Below are positions 24,302 to 35,654 of a stretch of 64,000 nucleotides of DNA, piece by piece. The stretch is from Chrysoperla carnea (lineage: Eukaryota; Arthropoda; Insecta; Neuroptera; Chrysopidae). Below the pieces are notes generated by a model. The model saw only the letters and a program-made list of their open reading frames with translations, made no database searches and had not been told where the DNA came from. The translations under genes were made by a program, and so were the position numbers. Each line of letters begins with the position of its first letter. Within the stretch, counting starts at the first letter, position 1. Location: assembly GCF_905475395.1 (NCBI RefSeq), contig NC_058340.1, positions 62,784,181 through 62,848,180 of the forward strand. Direction: 5' to 3'.

Positions 24302-26063
24302 TTAGTCTACATGTCTAAGAGTAATAGCAATTCGTTCCATATGTGATGAATATATCATATGATTTCCAATCACTTTCTCATTATATTTTAACGCATGATA
24401 CATATTTTGTAATGTAAGTATACCATCAAAATTTCGTTTCCGTTCAGCACCGTTAGTAGCACAAGATATTGAAAAAATTTTACGTGCTTCAATTTCTGGT
24501 AATGTTGGTTTAAATGGTGGTTGTATACAATTTCCATATACCGATGGTGTAGCTTGATCTGCTTTTATATTATTATCAATCATTAATGTATTTCTTAGCC
24601 ATGGATTTGGAACATCCACACCAATATCATACGGAAATCTGTCTTTGACTTTGAAACCACGACATTTTGTAATAATTGCTGTTAATATATTTTTTAAATA
24701 AATCTGAAATAAAAAAAATATGAAATAAATGTTTTCATTGAAAATAGTCGATACTCCATGTATAAATGAAATGATACTCTATGTCGAAATAATCGATAAA
24801 ATGTATTATTTCTCAGAGCTCACACAATTTTTTTAAGATACCCTCTTTGTTTGTTTGTTTGTTTGTTACGCTTTCACGCTAAAACTAGCGAATGGTTTTT
24901 AATGAAACTGTACAGCAATATAGCTCATACTTCAGAATAACACATGAGCTATAATTTATAAAGATATATTTTAAAAAAATAAAAAAATAAAATTTAATCT
25001 CACATTTACTGTTTTATGGTTCAAAATGATGATTATAAATGAAACAGATCTATAATACCATTAAGTATTTTGTAAAAATTTAAAATAGTAAATGTCAAAC
25101 CATTCATGGCCAACTTTTCTGATATACTCAATGAATTATGCCTATTTTGCATTTAACAAAATTGAAAACTGTGCACATCAACAGAGGTGGAGGATATAAA
25201 GCGATGTTTTTATTTTTAAGCTCAGTGAAACGGGCGGGTATCGGGCTAGTACTTTATAAAGTATCAGTCAATTATAGAACATCCTGCATTCATTTAGAAC
25301 CCATTTCTTGTTAGAGAAATTGAAAAAATTAATGGTCGTTACCATCCGTATACGTTAGACATTAAGAAATAAATGCCTAATAAATACAGTTGTATATTCA
25401 CTTACTCCCCACACTGTATTTAAAATGGTAGGGCTTATGAGTAATCTAAATATATTAATAATGTAACATTATTGCTAACGATAGACATAAAAACTGCTTT
25501 TGAATTACCTGTATAGCTTGTATAACAATTTCAGCAATTTGAGAATCAACTCCCGTTAATTTCTGTTCCCAAGCCGTAACATGAAAACGACCATTTACCA
25601 TTTCAACATCTGGTAAAAATAATTCATCAGCTGCAAATCGAATCATCTGATTATCCATCGAATGATGTGATACGGTTGGCAGTACAAACTCATTTTGATC
25701 TTGCCAATCTACGTATGCTTTATATGATTCCGATTTAGAACTTCCTCGTTTTCGTTTTGTACCTCCACTGCCACTTGAATTGCCCTGATAGATTGTTTTA
25801 TCAAACTTTTCTATTTGATTGTTTTTGTTTAACGAGTTTGGACGGCCACTAAATCCACTATTTAATAGTAATACAATAAATTTATTACTTAATGTAACTT
25901 GTTCACCGGTTGTGATGTTCGAGACTTCAGCGTGGAATTGTTCACATGTTAATTTACCTAAACACCATAATCGAAGAAAATATAAATATTTTTTTTCCTT
26001 TTCTTCACCTAACGAATCAAACAATTGCTGTTTTATTTCATATAAAGGATTATCGTTCGTCAT
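24302..26063 (-). CDS. TADA1: transcriptional adapter 1 (SAGA subunit ADA1)
   Basis: Two exons, 26063-25509 and 24703-24302, joined in phase 0 (donor CAG|GTAATT, acceptor TTTCAG|ATT), give 318 residues against 335 in human. The N terminus (LFDSLGEEKEKKYLYFLRLW, KLTCEQFHAEV) matches the conserved SAGA-Tad1 start. A basic linker GTKRKRGSSKSE could be a nuclear signal. The central LPDVEMVNGRFHVTAWEQ and the phase-0 junction into IYLKNILTAI agree with the ADA1 histone-fold region. The C-terminal LTLQNMYHALKYNEKVIGNH...ERIAITLRH matches the human LFEALQVHREVIPTH...ERIITKLWH block. The family helps hold the SAGA histone acetyltransferase coactivator together in the nucleus. It is convergent with TIPRL and divergent from TFIIIA. 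The intron has a GTTT microsatellite near 24850. Confidence 0.93.
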
Positions 26064-27931
26064 TTTTAGTTGATGTCAAAAGTTATAAGTTCCGTGGTCA
26101 ACTGTCATATGTATGTAAATGTCAAACGACATAAACTAAAATGTTTGGGATGTTTACAAAACTTCAATTGCAATATATATTTTCATATCAATAGGCAATA
26201 TTCATGTATTTTTTTTTTTTTTATACTTATTTTTAATTCATTGTTTACACCGTTATAACAAAGTAAAAAATATAAATACTGCTTAAAAATGCTGTATTTA
26301 AGTGTAAAAAAATATTAAAAATACATTATAATTTTGAGATATTTAAACGCAGTTTTTTGGCGCTCTCTGTTAATGACGTATAAGTACTTGATCTGTCAAT
26401 TGCAGGTGACAGTTCAATGTATAATTTACACTTTAAAAAAATGAATTTACAACACAGAATTTACACTCGTTATTATTAAGTTTTCTAATAAAAAGCGGTA
26501 GAATAGTATAATTTAATGAAATACCATATAAAATGTAAGTAATTAATATCATACAGTATGTCAACAAATTTGACAAGCCCGTACTATGATGTCACGTCCG
26601 TATAAAAATTTGAATTTCCGTTTTAAAAATTTTTAAATGCCCTCACTGAATTTGTACTTTTATTAATTAATTTTAAGTAATTAAAAAGATATTAATTACT
26701 AAAATAATGGTTTAGTTGAAATGTCCAGTCATTAAAGTTACAGAAGAAAAATATTTTAACCAATTTTAAATTTCATAAATATTCCCTATTACGATTCATT
26801 ATCGTTTCGAACAGACAGCCATAAGTTGGACCATGAAGGTTATAAAGAAGGAGAACGATCGCTATAGAAAATATTGTCCCCGAAATATGGATAAAATAAG
26901 TGAGGCGCTGCGATCGCTAAGTTGTATCAATAAAAGCAGGCTGTTGTGCGCTAATTTGAAATGATATATCAATTTGTACATTATGCAGCTAGCTTCATCT
27001 ACTTGTACTCATAAACAGCTAACTTCGCAGATACTACTTAATGATGACAGCGCGGCTGGTGGCTGAAAAATGAACTATAAATTCTACAAATTTTAAGGGA
27101 CAGACGCGCTAATGCTTTAACACGTAGCGACCGTCCTCCTTCTTTATAACCTTCATGAGTTGGACTAAGACGCAAGATATTTGTTATTCATTTGACAACT
27201 GTACGAAACAAGAGGCAATCACTTTTTGAAATGAAAAGGTCTATTAAATGGCAATAATGAAAATAGAGGCTGAATGATCCTCAAAGTTAGCTTTGGTCTT
27301 GTGAATTTTCTATTAAAAAATTTTTAAAAAAACTTTTAAATAAATTTTAATAAAAAATTTTCCATTAAGCGTGTTCGAGCACGAATAAAGCTTAGGCTTC
27401 ACCTAAGCATTTATTTCACATGCGCCAAGAAATCAATTACTCTAGCCAAAAACCTATCGTCCCAGATGAATTGTGGTCAGGAAGACCGTTTTCCAGGTAG
27501 TATTTGTAGTATCAATACTAGCTGGAATTGGTACTTCCACAGACGTATGTGATATAAAGTCACTGCTTCACCTCGGGATGTGGAGATGTTGTCATAACAT
27601 TCTATTAATTATTTTGTCATTACTTTAAAAGATTCGTAGATTCGTAATCTTCGTGAAAAATGCTTGAAATTGTTGTTTTCCTGATGTTCTAGGATGATTT
27701 TTAAGAAAAAGTGTCTAAACTGAACTTTTACTATATCGCCTGTGGCTAATTTCATTCAATAATACTTTTGAGGCGCCACGGAATATTTTCTTTAATCAAG
27801 AATTACGATTTGGAACGCAGCTAGTGCTATTATTAACCTATAAAATTTTTAAAAATACTTGCAAACACGTGGTTGCTTGAGAACTATGGAAATAATCATT
27901 GTCTTAACGTAAATACAATGAATATGTGAAA
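26064..27931. promoter_or_regulatory. divergent upstream region of TADA1 and TFIIIA
   Basis: About 1.87 kb separates the TADA1 and TFIIIA start codons. It contains a 326-bp P-like MITE (26832-27157) and otherwise AT-rich DNA. Core promoter elements could not be assigned. Small open frames just upstream of TADA1 are antisense and unsupported. Confidence 0.4.
26832..27157. mobile_element. MITE with P-element-like ends and 8-bp target duplication
   Basis: The ends CATGAAGGTTATAAAGAAGG and its inverted partner (CTTCTTTATAACCTTCATG) continue inward to GAGAACGATCGCT/AGCGACCGTCCTC, making terminal repeats of about 32 bp with few mismatches. The exact 8-bp flank AGTTGGAC is present on both sides (26824-26831 and 27158-27165). 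An 8-bp duplication with a terminus beginning CATGA fits the P superfamily (the Drosophila P terminus also starts CATGATG); a hAT origin is the alternative. There is no transposase frame, so it is non-autonomous. Confidence 0.85.
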
Positions 27932-30900
27932 ATGGAAAAAAAATTTGCATGTAGTTTTGAAAACTGTAAAGCTTCGTTCCCAAAGAAAAGCAAATTAGTA
28001 GTTCATGAACGTGTTCATACTAACGAGGTAAGATAATAATCAGTTATTATAATTTTAACGATCAACGATCTTTTTCATCCAAATTTCTGTTTCGAAAGTT
28101 TAAAACAACCAATTTCAATTTTTTACAGAGGCCTTTTGTTTGTGATAATTGTGGAAAAGCGTACATAAGTAATTCACATTTAAAACGACATATCAATACT
28201 ACCCATTCTGAAGTAAGACCAACATATAAGTAAGTAATCCCACATATTCAGGTGATTAATTTATAAGGAACAATTTGTTTGTTATGCAATTTTTCCGTTC
28301 TGAAAAGAAGGTTTTCGAAATTTTTGTTATAATTCAATTTCCATTCTAATTTTTATCATATGCTAAAAAAAATTAAGACTTTCATACGAAGCAACTTTTT
28401 TATATTTGGTTCGATCTGAGATATATAAATATGATGGTGAAAACTTATTTTATTTAATATACTTAATTATTATTAAATAGACAGACATTTCGAGGCGTTA
28501 ATAGTAATAAACTACTACACGTATATAAATAATTTTGTTTTTGTACATGTTCAAGTTTACTTAACACTCCGTTCTTTGTTTTAAGCAAATGCTTTTTCTG
28601 TAAATTTTGCTGCTGTTGGACACTTTTTACTCGACTGTCCTTGGGGTCTAAACCCTACTTCCAAATTTGAAAATAGGCTTGTGGTTCTAGATATCTTCAA
28701 AGGCATAGGGACACTGTATATTATCCCTGAATCCAGTGAAAATAACGCTAGTGAAATTGTTCCAAAAATCGTATTATACAGTGTGTCCCCGTATAGAGGT
28801 AACTATACTTGTAAATTTTCTTATTTTGCATTTTAAGAAAAAAAGTCATTCTTTATAAAAAGTTTTGCTTATTATGAAAAGTATGTAGATGTATTTAAAA
28901 CTTCTAAATAATGTATAGGGTAGCCAAAAATTTGGTATCACTATTTTTTTTTTTTTTTTGGTAAACTACCCTTCGTTTTTAAAAGTTGACAAAATGTTAC
29001 TAAAAAAAGTTTCTCGTAATTAACAATTATGAAACTACACAATATATCAAGAAGATCTTTCCAACTTTGACAATTCCATTCTTATTGAATGTTTATCCGA
29101 GAAAATAAATTTTCTTTTTAATTTTCTAAACTAGTCAACAAAAAATTACACTCTCGGATTGTACATGTTAATTGATTTATTATTATTTTCTTTCTTACGT
29201 TTTTTTATTATTAGAGCTTTTGTTCAAATGAAAAATGATGCTATAATTAAAGTACACGAATCTTCGTGATATTTTGTATATAGTCATAATTTTTAATTGC
29301 GAGTAACTTTTCTTAGTATATTTCGCCAACTTATAAAAACGAAGGGTAGTTTACCAAAAACAAAAATAGTGATTCCAAATTTTTGGCTACCCTGTACATT
29401 ATTAAGAAGTTTTAAACATCCCTACATACTTTTCAGAATAAGCAAAACTTCTTATAAAGAATGACTTTGTTTTCTTAAAATGCAAAATAAGGAAATTTAC
29501 AAGTATAGTTACCTCTATCCGGGGACACACTATATTTTAGTGATATGAAATTATATTTAAATTATCTTTTTTTTTCTTTAGATGTTCAATATGTATGTTA
29601 AATTTACGAAGCTTAACAAATCTTAGAAAACATCAGGCTAGATTACATGTAAATGGTCGAAAATACCAGTATGAATGTGACGAATGTCAGCAAGGGTTTT
29701 ATAAGAAAAGTCAATTAAATGCCCATATATTTTCACATACTCAGAAAGCACCATACACGTAAGATAACAAACTTAAACATAAAAAAAATATATTTTTATT
29801 TTAAACATAATTTTTAAAACTTCTAGATGTTCACATTGCTCAGAAGGCTTTTTAAATCGTGCCTCATTAAAAAAACATGAGAAAAAAAGTCACACTGAGT
29901 ATCCATGTTCCGTATGTGATGAAAAATTTAATCGTTGGACAGATTTGTTACTACATAAAAAAGTAAATCACAAAAAAGTGACCACTAAAGGTGAGATTTT
30001 TTTATGCAAATAAGATTTTATTGTATGTATGTAATATGCTAGGTATACTAAGTTTAGTCCCAAGTTTGTAACGCTTAAAAACATTGATGCTAAGCAAAAA
30101 ATTTTGGTATAGGTGTTCATAAAATTACCTTAAAATTACCACTTTTTACAGCGTGCTCAGGACATAAAAAGTGAGGTCGAGTTCGTAAATGAACAACATA
30201 GGTCAATTGGGTCTGGGGTCCGTATGACCCATCTTGTAAACCGTTAGAGATAGAACAAAAGTTTAAAACGTAAAAAAATGTTCCTTATCAAAAAATAAAC
30301 AACTTTTGTTTGAAACATTTTCTTGTAAACATCACTGTTTACCCACGAGGGCGCTAATTATATGAAAATTTTGTAGTATGTATAATGAATATCAGTTATG
30401 TGTGTGTGGCTATTTAAGAGTGGAAATCTTTCTTTATTTACGTGACGTCAAAAAACAAACGATTGCGTCATCAAAATTGCCTATACATAGTATTTCAACA
30501 ATTAACTCAGTCAATTCACATGTTAATTGATTAAATTTAATTTTTTTAAATCTTTGATGATGTAACTGACAGACAATAAATACCTACATGTTTGTATTTT
30601 TCTATTAATTCAATAAAAATATGGTACAAATTTTAAATATAATCAAATAAGTATACCCAAAAGGGTGCTGCCTGTATACATGATAATATTTTTTTTAATT
30701 TTAAGAAATTTCTTTTTTAGAGTTTAAATGTGAAAAATGTGTGAAAGCATTTAGCAAACAAGAACATTTAACTGCTCATGAAGAAACCCATAAAGATATA
30801 AGAACATTTTTCACTTGTCCCGAAGAAAATTGCGAACGGTAATTTTAAAAATTTTACCAATAAAATATTTATTTTAATTCTAAAAAAATTTTTTTTAGTG

Positions 30901-31229
30901 AGTATTTGTACAAGCGTAATTTAGTTCAACATATAAAAATAGCCCACGAGAAAAAAGTGTACAAATGTGAATTTCCAAACTGTGAAAAAATCTTACAACA
31001 TAAGAAAACTTTTATTCACCATATGAATTTACATAATAAACCATTAAATAGTACAGAGAAAATAAAAACAAAACAACGAGCCAAACGGAAAGATGCTGGA
31101 GTACCGAAATATAGCGCAATTATGCAATTAAGTGGTTTAGTTGGAACAGTTTCCAAACCTGTGGAAGAAGAGATTCTTAATGATAGTAATATTACGATCA
31201 ATAAATTAATAGAAATTATTAGTACTTAA
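27932..31229 (+). CDS. GTF3A: transcription factor IIIA, nine C2H2 zinc fingers
   Basis: Six exons, 27932-28027, 28129-28229, 29582-29758, 29827-29990, 30721-30838 and 30899-31229, join in frame to 328 residues. Nine C2H2 fingers run from residue 7 to about 270: CSFENC, CDNC, CSIC, CDEC, CSHC, CSVC, CEKC, CPEENC and CEFPNC. Family-specific features match human TFIIIA: SHTQKAPYTC between fingers 4 and 5, the short HTEYPC link before finger 6, and the ETHKDIRTFFTCPEENCER link before finger 8. The tail is basic (KTKQRAKRKDAG), then acidic. TFIIIA binds the internal control region of 5S rRNA genes to recruit TFIIIC, and binds 5S rRNA. The start is the first ATG in frame; an ATG just upstream is closed at once by TGA. 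Intron 2 holds a long fold-back MITE and intron 4 an R1 repeat. AATAAA is at 31259. Confidence 0.87.
28779..29532. mobile_element. long-armed fold-back MITE in TFIIIA intron 2
   Basis: The arms 28779-28982 and 29337-29532 are inverted copies along almost their whole length of about 200 bp: AGTGTGTCCCCG, GAGGTAACTATACTTGTAAA, AAGTATGTAG, GGTAGCCAAAAATTTGG, GGTAAACTACCCTTCGTTTT. TA dinucleotides flank both ends (28777-28778 and 29533-29534), fitting a Tc1/mariner-type target duplication. The interior of about 350 bp is noncoding. Read within the pre-mRNA it could make a hairpin of about 200 bp. Confidence 0.88.
30035..30530 (+). repeat. dispersed repeat R1, copy 4, in TFIIIA intron 4
   Basis: Carries the R1 blocks in order: AAGTTTAGTCCCAAGTTTGT, AAAAAGTGAGGTCGAGTTCG, GAACAACATAGGTCAATTGG, GTAAACCGTTAGAGATAGAA, TAAACATCACTGTTTACC. 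It ends with a shortened near-palindrome at 30497-30516. It is wholly intronic and in the same strand sense as the gene. Confidence 0.8.
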
Positions 31230-31296
31230 ATAAATTAATAGAAAATTACTGGTCTTTAAATAAATTTTGTTATGCATTTGTTAATATTTGTTTCAA

Positions 31297-32275
31297 TTAC
31301 ACAAGTTTGCGGATAAAAAACTGCATAGGATTTTTTTACATTTTCTTATAGATTTTGACCTCCCAAAAACAGGAAAAATATTCAAAACATTATATCACAT
31401 AGGTTTTTATAGATATTAGTTACAACATAAACTAGTCTTAAACTATTATTATTGCACAATGAAAATATATTAGTTTCGCTTCCAATGGGGTATTCTGTGC
31501 ATATGGAAGAAAACTAACTGTAATAATTTGGCCATTATCCTGGAAAGAATCAAATATCAGGACCATTAATGGATGGTTTGTGGGGACTTCAAAATACTCA
31601 CGATACTTTTGGGTCTGCAGGCAGGCTATACTAAATACCCTTGCTTCTTATGCTTATGGGATAGTAGGGCCAGAGAACAGCGTTGGACTAAATGTGATTG
31701 GCCACCCCGAGAAACTAAAACCTGGAGATAAAAATGTTATCAATACTACTTTGGTGCCGCCAGAAAAAGTTTTTTTGCCACCTCTCCATAGCAAATATAT
31801 ATAATAATAATATAAATTGGGGTTGATGAAACAATTTGTAAAATCGCTGCAAGAGGATGCAGACTGTTTTAAATATCTATGTACAAAATTCTCGAAGCTG
31901 TCAGAAGCAAAGTTGAAAGAGGGAGTTTTCACTGGCCCCGACATAAGAAGGCTTTTAACATCCTCTTTATGGAAAGTATGAATGAGAAAGAAAAAAAAGC
32001 TTGGGTATCGTTCAAGGATGTAGTGCAAAAGTTTTTGGGAAACATAGTTAGGATCCTGCTACAAAACCATTGTTCAACTAGCAGCATACGAAGCTCAAGG
32101 CTGCAAGACAAGCATCATGGTCCATTTTTACACTCCCACATAGACTATTTTCCTGAAAACCTTGGAGCTTACAGATGAAGAACAGGGGGAGCGGTTCACC
32201 AGGATGTCCGCGATATCGAGAGATGATACCAAGAAAGATGGGATGTGACTATGCTTGCAGGCTACTGTATAATTT
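31297..32275 (+). mobile_element. multicopy coding repeat R4, copy 1 (unassigned transposon-like element)
   Basis: About 700 bp is nearly identical to 48693-49364, starting at a shared TTACA..G.TGCG..AAAAACT edge. Peptide fragments include MDGLWGLQ-type and GLGYTKYPCFLC-like Cys motifs, DWPPRE/WPPRE, KPG.KNVINTTLVPPEKV, ESMNEKEKKAWVSFKDVV and HSHIDYFPENLGAY. From memory these words occur in many uncharacterised multicopy proteins of insects and cnidarians, which suggests a transposable-element protein, but I cannot place it in a superfamily. This copy is broken and retains more of the 3' part than the other. No terminal repeats were found. Confidence 0.7.
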
Positions 32276-32691
32276 TTAATAAACGAGTGCTTTAACCAAT
32301 TTTTTGTGTTTGAATTTGCAAAAAAACCGTATTTGAAAATACGTATTTTAAAAATACAAAAAACTGATCTAGGAAATTGGGGCAAAAATCGAAATTTATA
32401 TTTGGTATAATCTTTGAAACTATGGAAAAAATTTAACAATTGGCTATACTTCTATTAACAATTAAAACCATGGAATACGCATGACTATAAAAGATATGGA
32501 AAATTTTGTATTTGAAAAAGTATGCAAATATAAAGAAAAAGTTATTAAAAGATAATAAGATCATTAACATCAAAATTGATCTCTATTTAATCTCTAAAAA
32601 TAGAATATATTTAAATAAGATACCTATGTTCTGATAATAAGGTTATAAATAATTATCAGTGTCAAAATTTTCTGTGATTTTTTTATCAAAA
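32276..32691. promoter_or_regulatory. upstream region of the first HAD phosphatase
   Basis: About 400 bp of AT-rich DNA between the R4 repeat and the phosphatase ATG. It probably holds the promoter. No clear element was identified. Confidence 0.35.
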
Positions 32692-33950
32692 ATGTATCAT
32701 TCAACTGCCACAAATTTATCAGTTTTGAAATCAAATGAATTAAAAACATTTTTGGATTCTTTTGATACCGTGCTCACAGATTGTGATGGTAAGTTCTATT
32801 GATTTAGGTAACTAAATGAAAATTGATGTTGATGATTATATACTTTTATAGGAGTTCTATGGAGGCTTGATAAAGTTATTTCAGGATCGCCACAAACTTT
32901 AAACAAATTTCGGGATTTAGGAAAAAGAGTTTTTTATATAACAAATAATAATATTAAGCCCAGAGAATATTACGTTGAAAAAGCTCGAAAATTAGGTTTT
33001 TTAGCTGAGGAAGATGAAATTTTATCAACTGCTTACTTAACAGCAGAATACCTAAAGGGAATTGGATTTAATAAAACTGCTTATGTTGTTGGATCTGAAG
33101 GACTTGCAATGGAACTCGATCGAGTTGGTATTAAAAACGTTGGAATTGGAGTAAGTATATAGTTAAACGGGAAATAGAAATGTTTCCCAGCCGCCACGAA
33201 TTGACCTTACACTTCGGAGAACTCGAAAAGATCGAAAAAATTAAATCTTAGGTTTCGAGAAATTTGAACATGACGTTATGTAATATGGTGCAGGGAAAAC
33301 TAAATTGCCGTGTAAACGTATATTTTCAAATTACTCAAATTAATTAAAACAATTTTAGCCAGATGAACTAAAAACCACATATCCGAATATTCTCGACATT
33401 AAATTAGATAAAGACATTGGTGCTGTAATTGTGGGTTTTGATCCATATTTTTCTTTTATGAAAATGTTACGTGCTGCAAGTTATTTAAAAGATCCGGATT
33501 GTTTATTTATTGGCACAAATTCGGATGAACGATTTCCATTAGAATCGACAAATATTGTAATACCTGGAAGCGGAAGTTTAGTGATGGCAATTCAAACTTG
33601 TTCTGGTCGTAAACCAACAATTATTGGTAAACCGCATGAGTATGTACGTAAAGCAATTATGGAAAAGTACCAAGTAAATCCAGAAAGGACGCTTATGATT
33701 GGTGATAGGTAACAAAACAAAACAACTGCCGCCTCACACTTTTCTTACGAATAAAGCTTTTTTTTTTAGATGTAATACCGATATTCTATTAGGAACTAAG
33801 TGTGGATTCCAAACATTACTAGTATTGAGTGGATGTACGACATATGAAGAAATGATGAATCTCACGAAGTCGCAAAATGAAAAAGATAAACAATTAATTC
33901 CGGATGTTTATATTGCAAAATTAGGTGATCTACTAGCGTTAATGGAATAA
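32692..33950 (+). CDS. HAD phosphatase, PGP/PDXP (4-nitrophenylphosphatase) family, paralogue 1
   Basis: Four exons, 32692-32788, 32852-33150, 33359-33708 and 33770-33950, give 308 residues, the usual family length. HAD motif I is VLTDCDG with the nucleophile Asp30 and acid/base Asp32, split by the first intron as in the paralogue. Motif II is FYITNNN, the motif III region is IIGKPHEY, and motif IV is MIGDR-C-NTDI. The cap region contains VGFDPYFSF and CLFIGTNSDERFP. Family members dephosphorylate 2-phosphoglycolate, glycerol-3-phosphate or pyridoxal 5'-phosphate in the cytosol; substrate cannot be told from sequence. Motif II continues NNNIKPRE rather than the more usual NNSTKSR of paralogue 2. 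Tandem with the gene at 35655, same intron positions, so a local duplication. Confidence 0.93.
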
Positions 33951-34262
33951 CTCAACATAAATAGAACAATTTATTTATTAATAAATAGCAAGTTCATGAT
34001 AAATAAAATAATATAAAACTATGAAATTGATCTTTTTTCTATTATCTATACCTACTTATGCTGCGTTAGTGTGAATTAAACATTCGACAGGTCTAATTCT
34101 GTCGGATCTACCCAGGGTCGTCCGATCTAGCTATTTAGCCGCTCCGGGCAAAAATAACATTTGCCGCCCTTTACACCCATATCATATACAGGGTGTCTTT
34201 TTTTAAGTCAGCATATGCTTGAATCTCGATAAATAAAATTAATCGAGGAAAATGCTTCAAAC
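33951..34262. other. 3' flank of phosphatase 1, possible hAT end fragment
   Basis: AATAAA signals follow the stop (about 33980-34005). Near 34130-34180 the words GCTCCGGGCAAAAATAAC and TTTGCCGCCC resemble the interior of hAT ends seen at 12452 and 50160, but no paired end or target duplication was found. Confidence 0.4.
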
Positions 34263-35341
34263 TAAAAATATTATTATCCAGTCAAATTAGTCCTTAAAAT
34301 ATAAGTAAGGTTACAAAAATTCCCATAGAGCTAAAAATTGGTATGAATGTTCAGAATACTATTATAAATGAATTGTAAAAAGTCCCCATCAATCCCCCTT
34401 GTGCCAAAAATTTTATTGAAGGGGGGAAGTTTGCAAAAATAGGTTTTTCGCGTTTTTCAGCAAAACGGTGAGTTTAACAGCAAAAATAGTCCAGACAAAA
34501 ATTGTGGATCATTCAATTTGCTACCTTTTTTCATAAGTGCCGCCATTTTCGTGATATAGCGGTTCAAAAGAATTGAAAAAATTATTTTATTCGTAATATG
34601 CACGTTTATATACATTTTTGAACCGTTATACGAGTAAAAATATGAGTCCCTATATCTTATACATACAAATTTTAAAATTTTTAGAATATAAATCAACGTC
34701 AAGAACTCCGTAACTATTTTTATTTAGTAGCATGGCCTGAGTAACATCTGTCTCCCATTCAATTGTCAGCGTGGTGATGCTCGCGTATACCTGACTCGTT
34801 TCAAAGGTCTCATACTCCACAAAATAGTGTTAGTCGTAAGTATTGAAAGAGGTGGTGAATTTTCGGAGTACCTGAAAGACCAGACATCTGTAAAAATTCA
34901 TGTGCAATGTCGAAAAAATTATACTCGAAAGAGTAGCATTGATGCTGTGAAAAGACAGCGCCAAGAAGAAGAAGCTGGTTCATCAAAAATAAGTCCTCAT
35001 ATTTTTACTCATATAACGGTTCAAAAATGTATTACGAAAAAAATAACTTGTTCAATTCTTTGAACCGCTATATCACGAAAATGGCAATACTTATGAAAAA
35101 AGGTGTAGAGACACTTTTGGTAGAGAATCGGATTATCTATTGTTGTCTGAAGTATTTTTGCTGTGAAACTCATCGTTTGCTGAAAAACGCGAAAAGGGGA
35201 TTGATGAGGATTTTTCACAATTCATTTATAATAGTATTCTGAACATTCATACCAATTTATAGCTCTATGAGAATTTTTGTAACCTTACTTATATTTTATG
35301 GATTAATTTGACTGGATAAATGCTGGAAAATTATTCTTTAA
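34263..35341. mobile_element. fold-back element enclosing a short coding remnant
   Basis: The arms of about 350-390 bp (34263-34652 and 34996-35341) are inverted, diverged copies. Shared words include AATAGTATTCTGAACATTCA, AAAAACGCG, AACCGCTATATCACGAAAAT and TAACGGTTCAAAAATGTA. The loop, 34653-34995, carries the open frame 34827-35063 with HVQCRKNYTRKSSI. The arms also generate mirrored open frames (CRYRDSYF- and ITKMAALMKKG-type) that are not genes. It sits between the two phosphatase genes. Class unknown. Confidence 0.75.
34827..35063 (+). pseudogene. short coding remnant with HVQCRKNYTRKSSI motif
   Basis: This open frame lies in the loop of the fold-back and runs into its right arm. The convincing part is VSIERGGEFSEYLKDQT, then VKIHVQCRKNYTRKSSI and a Lys/Arg/Glu-rich stretch KRQRQEEEAG. 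From memory, the pattern of Ser/Arg-rich start, EYL..QT, H..CRK.YT.K..I is common in uncharacterised multicopy insect proteins and probably marks a zinc-binding N-terminal domain of a transposable-element protein. The remainder of that protein is not here. I do not know the element class. Confidence 0.5.
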
Positions 35342-35654
35342 AAAAAGCAATTCGGATATAAAAATTCTCTGCGTCATTTATATCACGAACTGACTATATT
35401 AATTTACTTATAAGGTCACATATTTGAAGGTCAAAATCCTTAAAATCACACGTAAAATTATTTTTTTAAATCGACAAATAAGTCTAATAAATTAATCTCC
35501 AAACAAATCATAAATCATGATAAAATAACGAATAAATATTTATTCGAAGAATCATTGACTTATATATATATAACACCAACGATACAAAATTTTAGTAATA
35601 GGTTAGATTTAGTGTCATTTGTTGGAAAATTAAATAAAATTTTAATAATTAATA
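35342..35654. promoter_or_regulatory. upstream region of the second HAD phosphatase
   Basis: About 310 bp, AT-rich, with a run TATATATATATAA near 35560-35575 that may or may not serve as a TATA-like element. Nothing else recognised. Confidence 0.35.

Noticed and set aside
31654-32439. Antisense open frames across repeat R4
   Set aside because: They are shadows of the plus-strand coding repeat.
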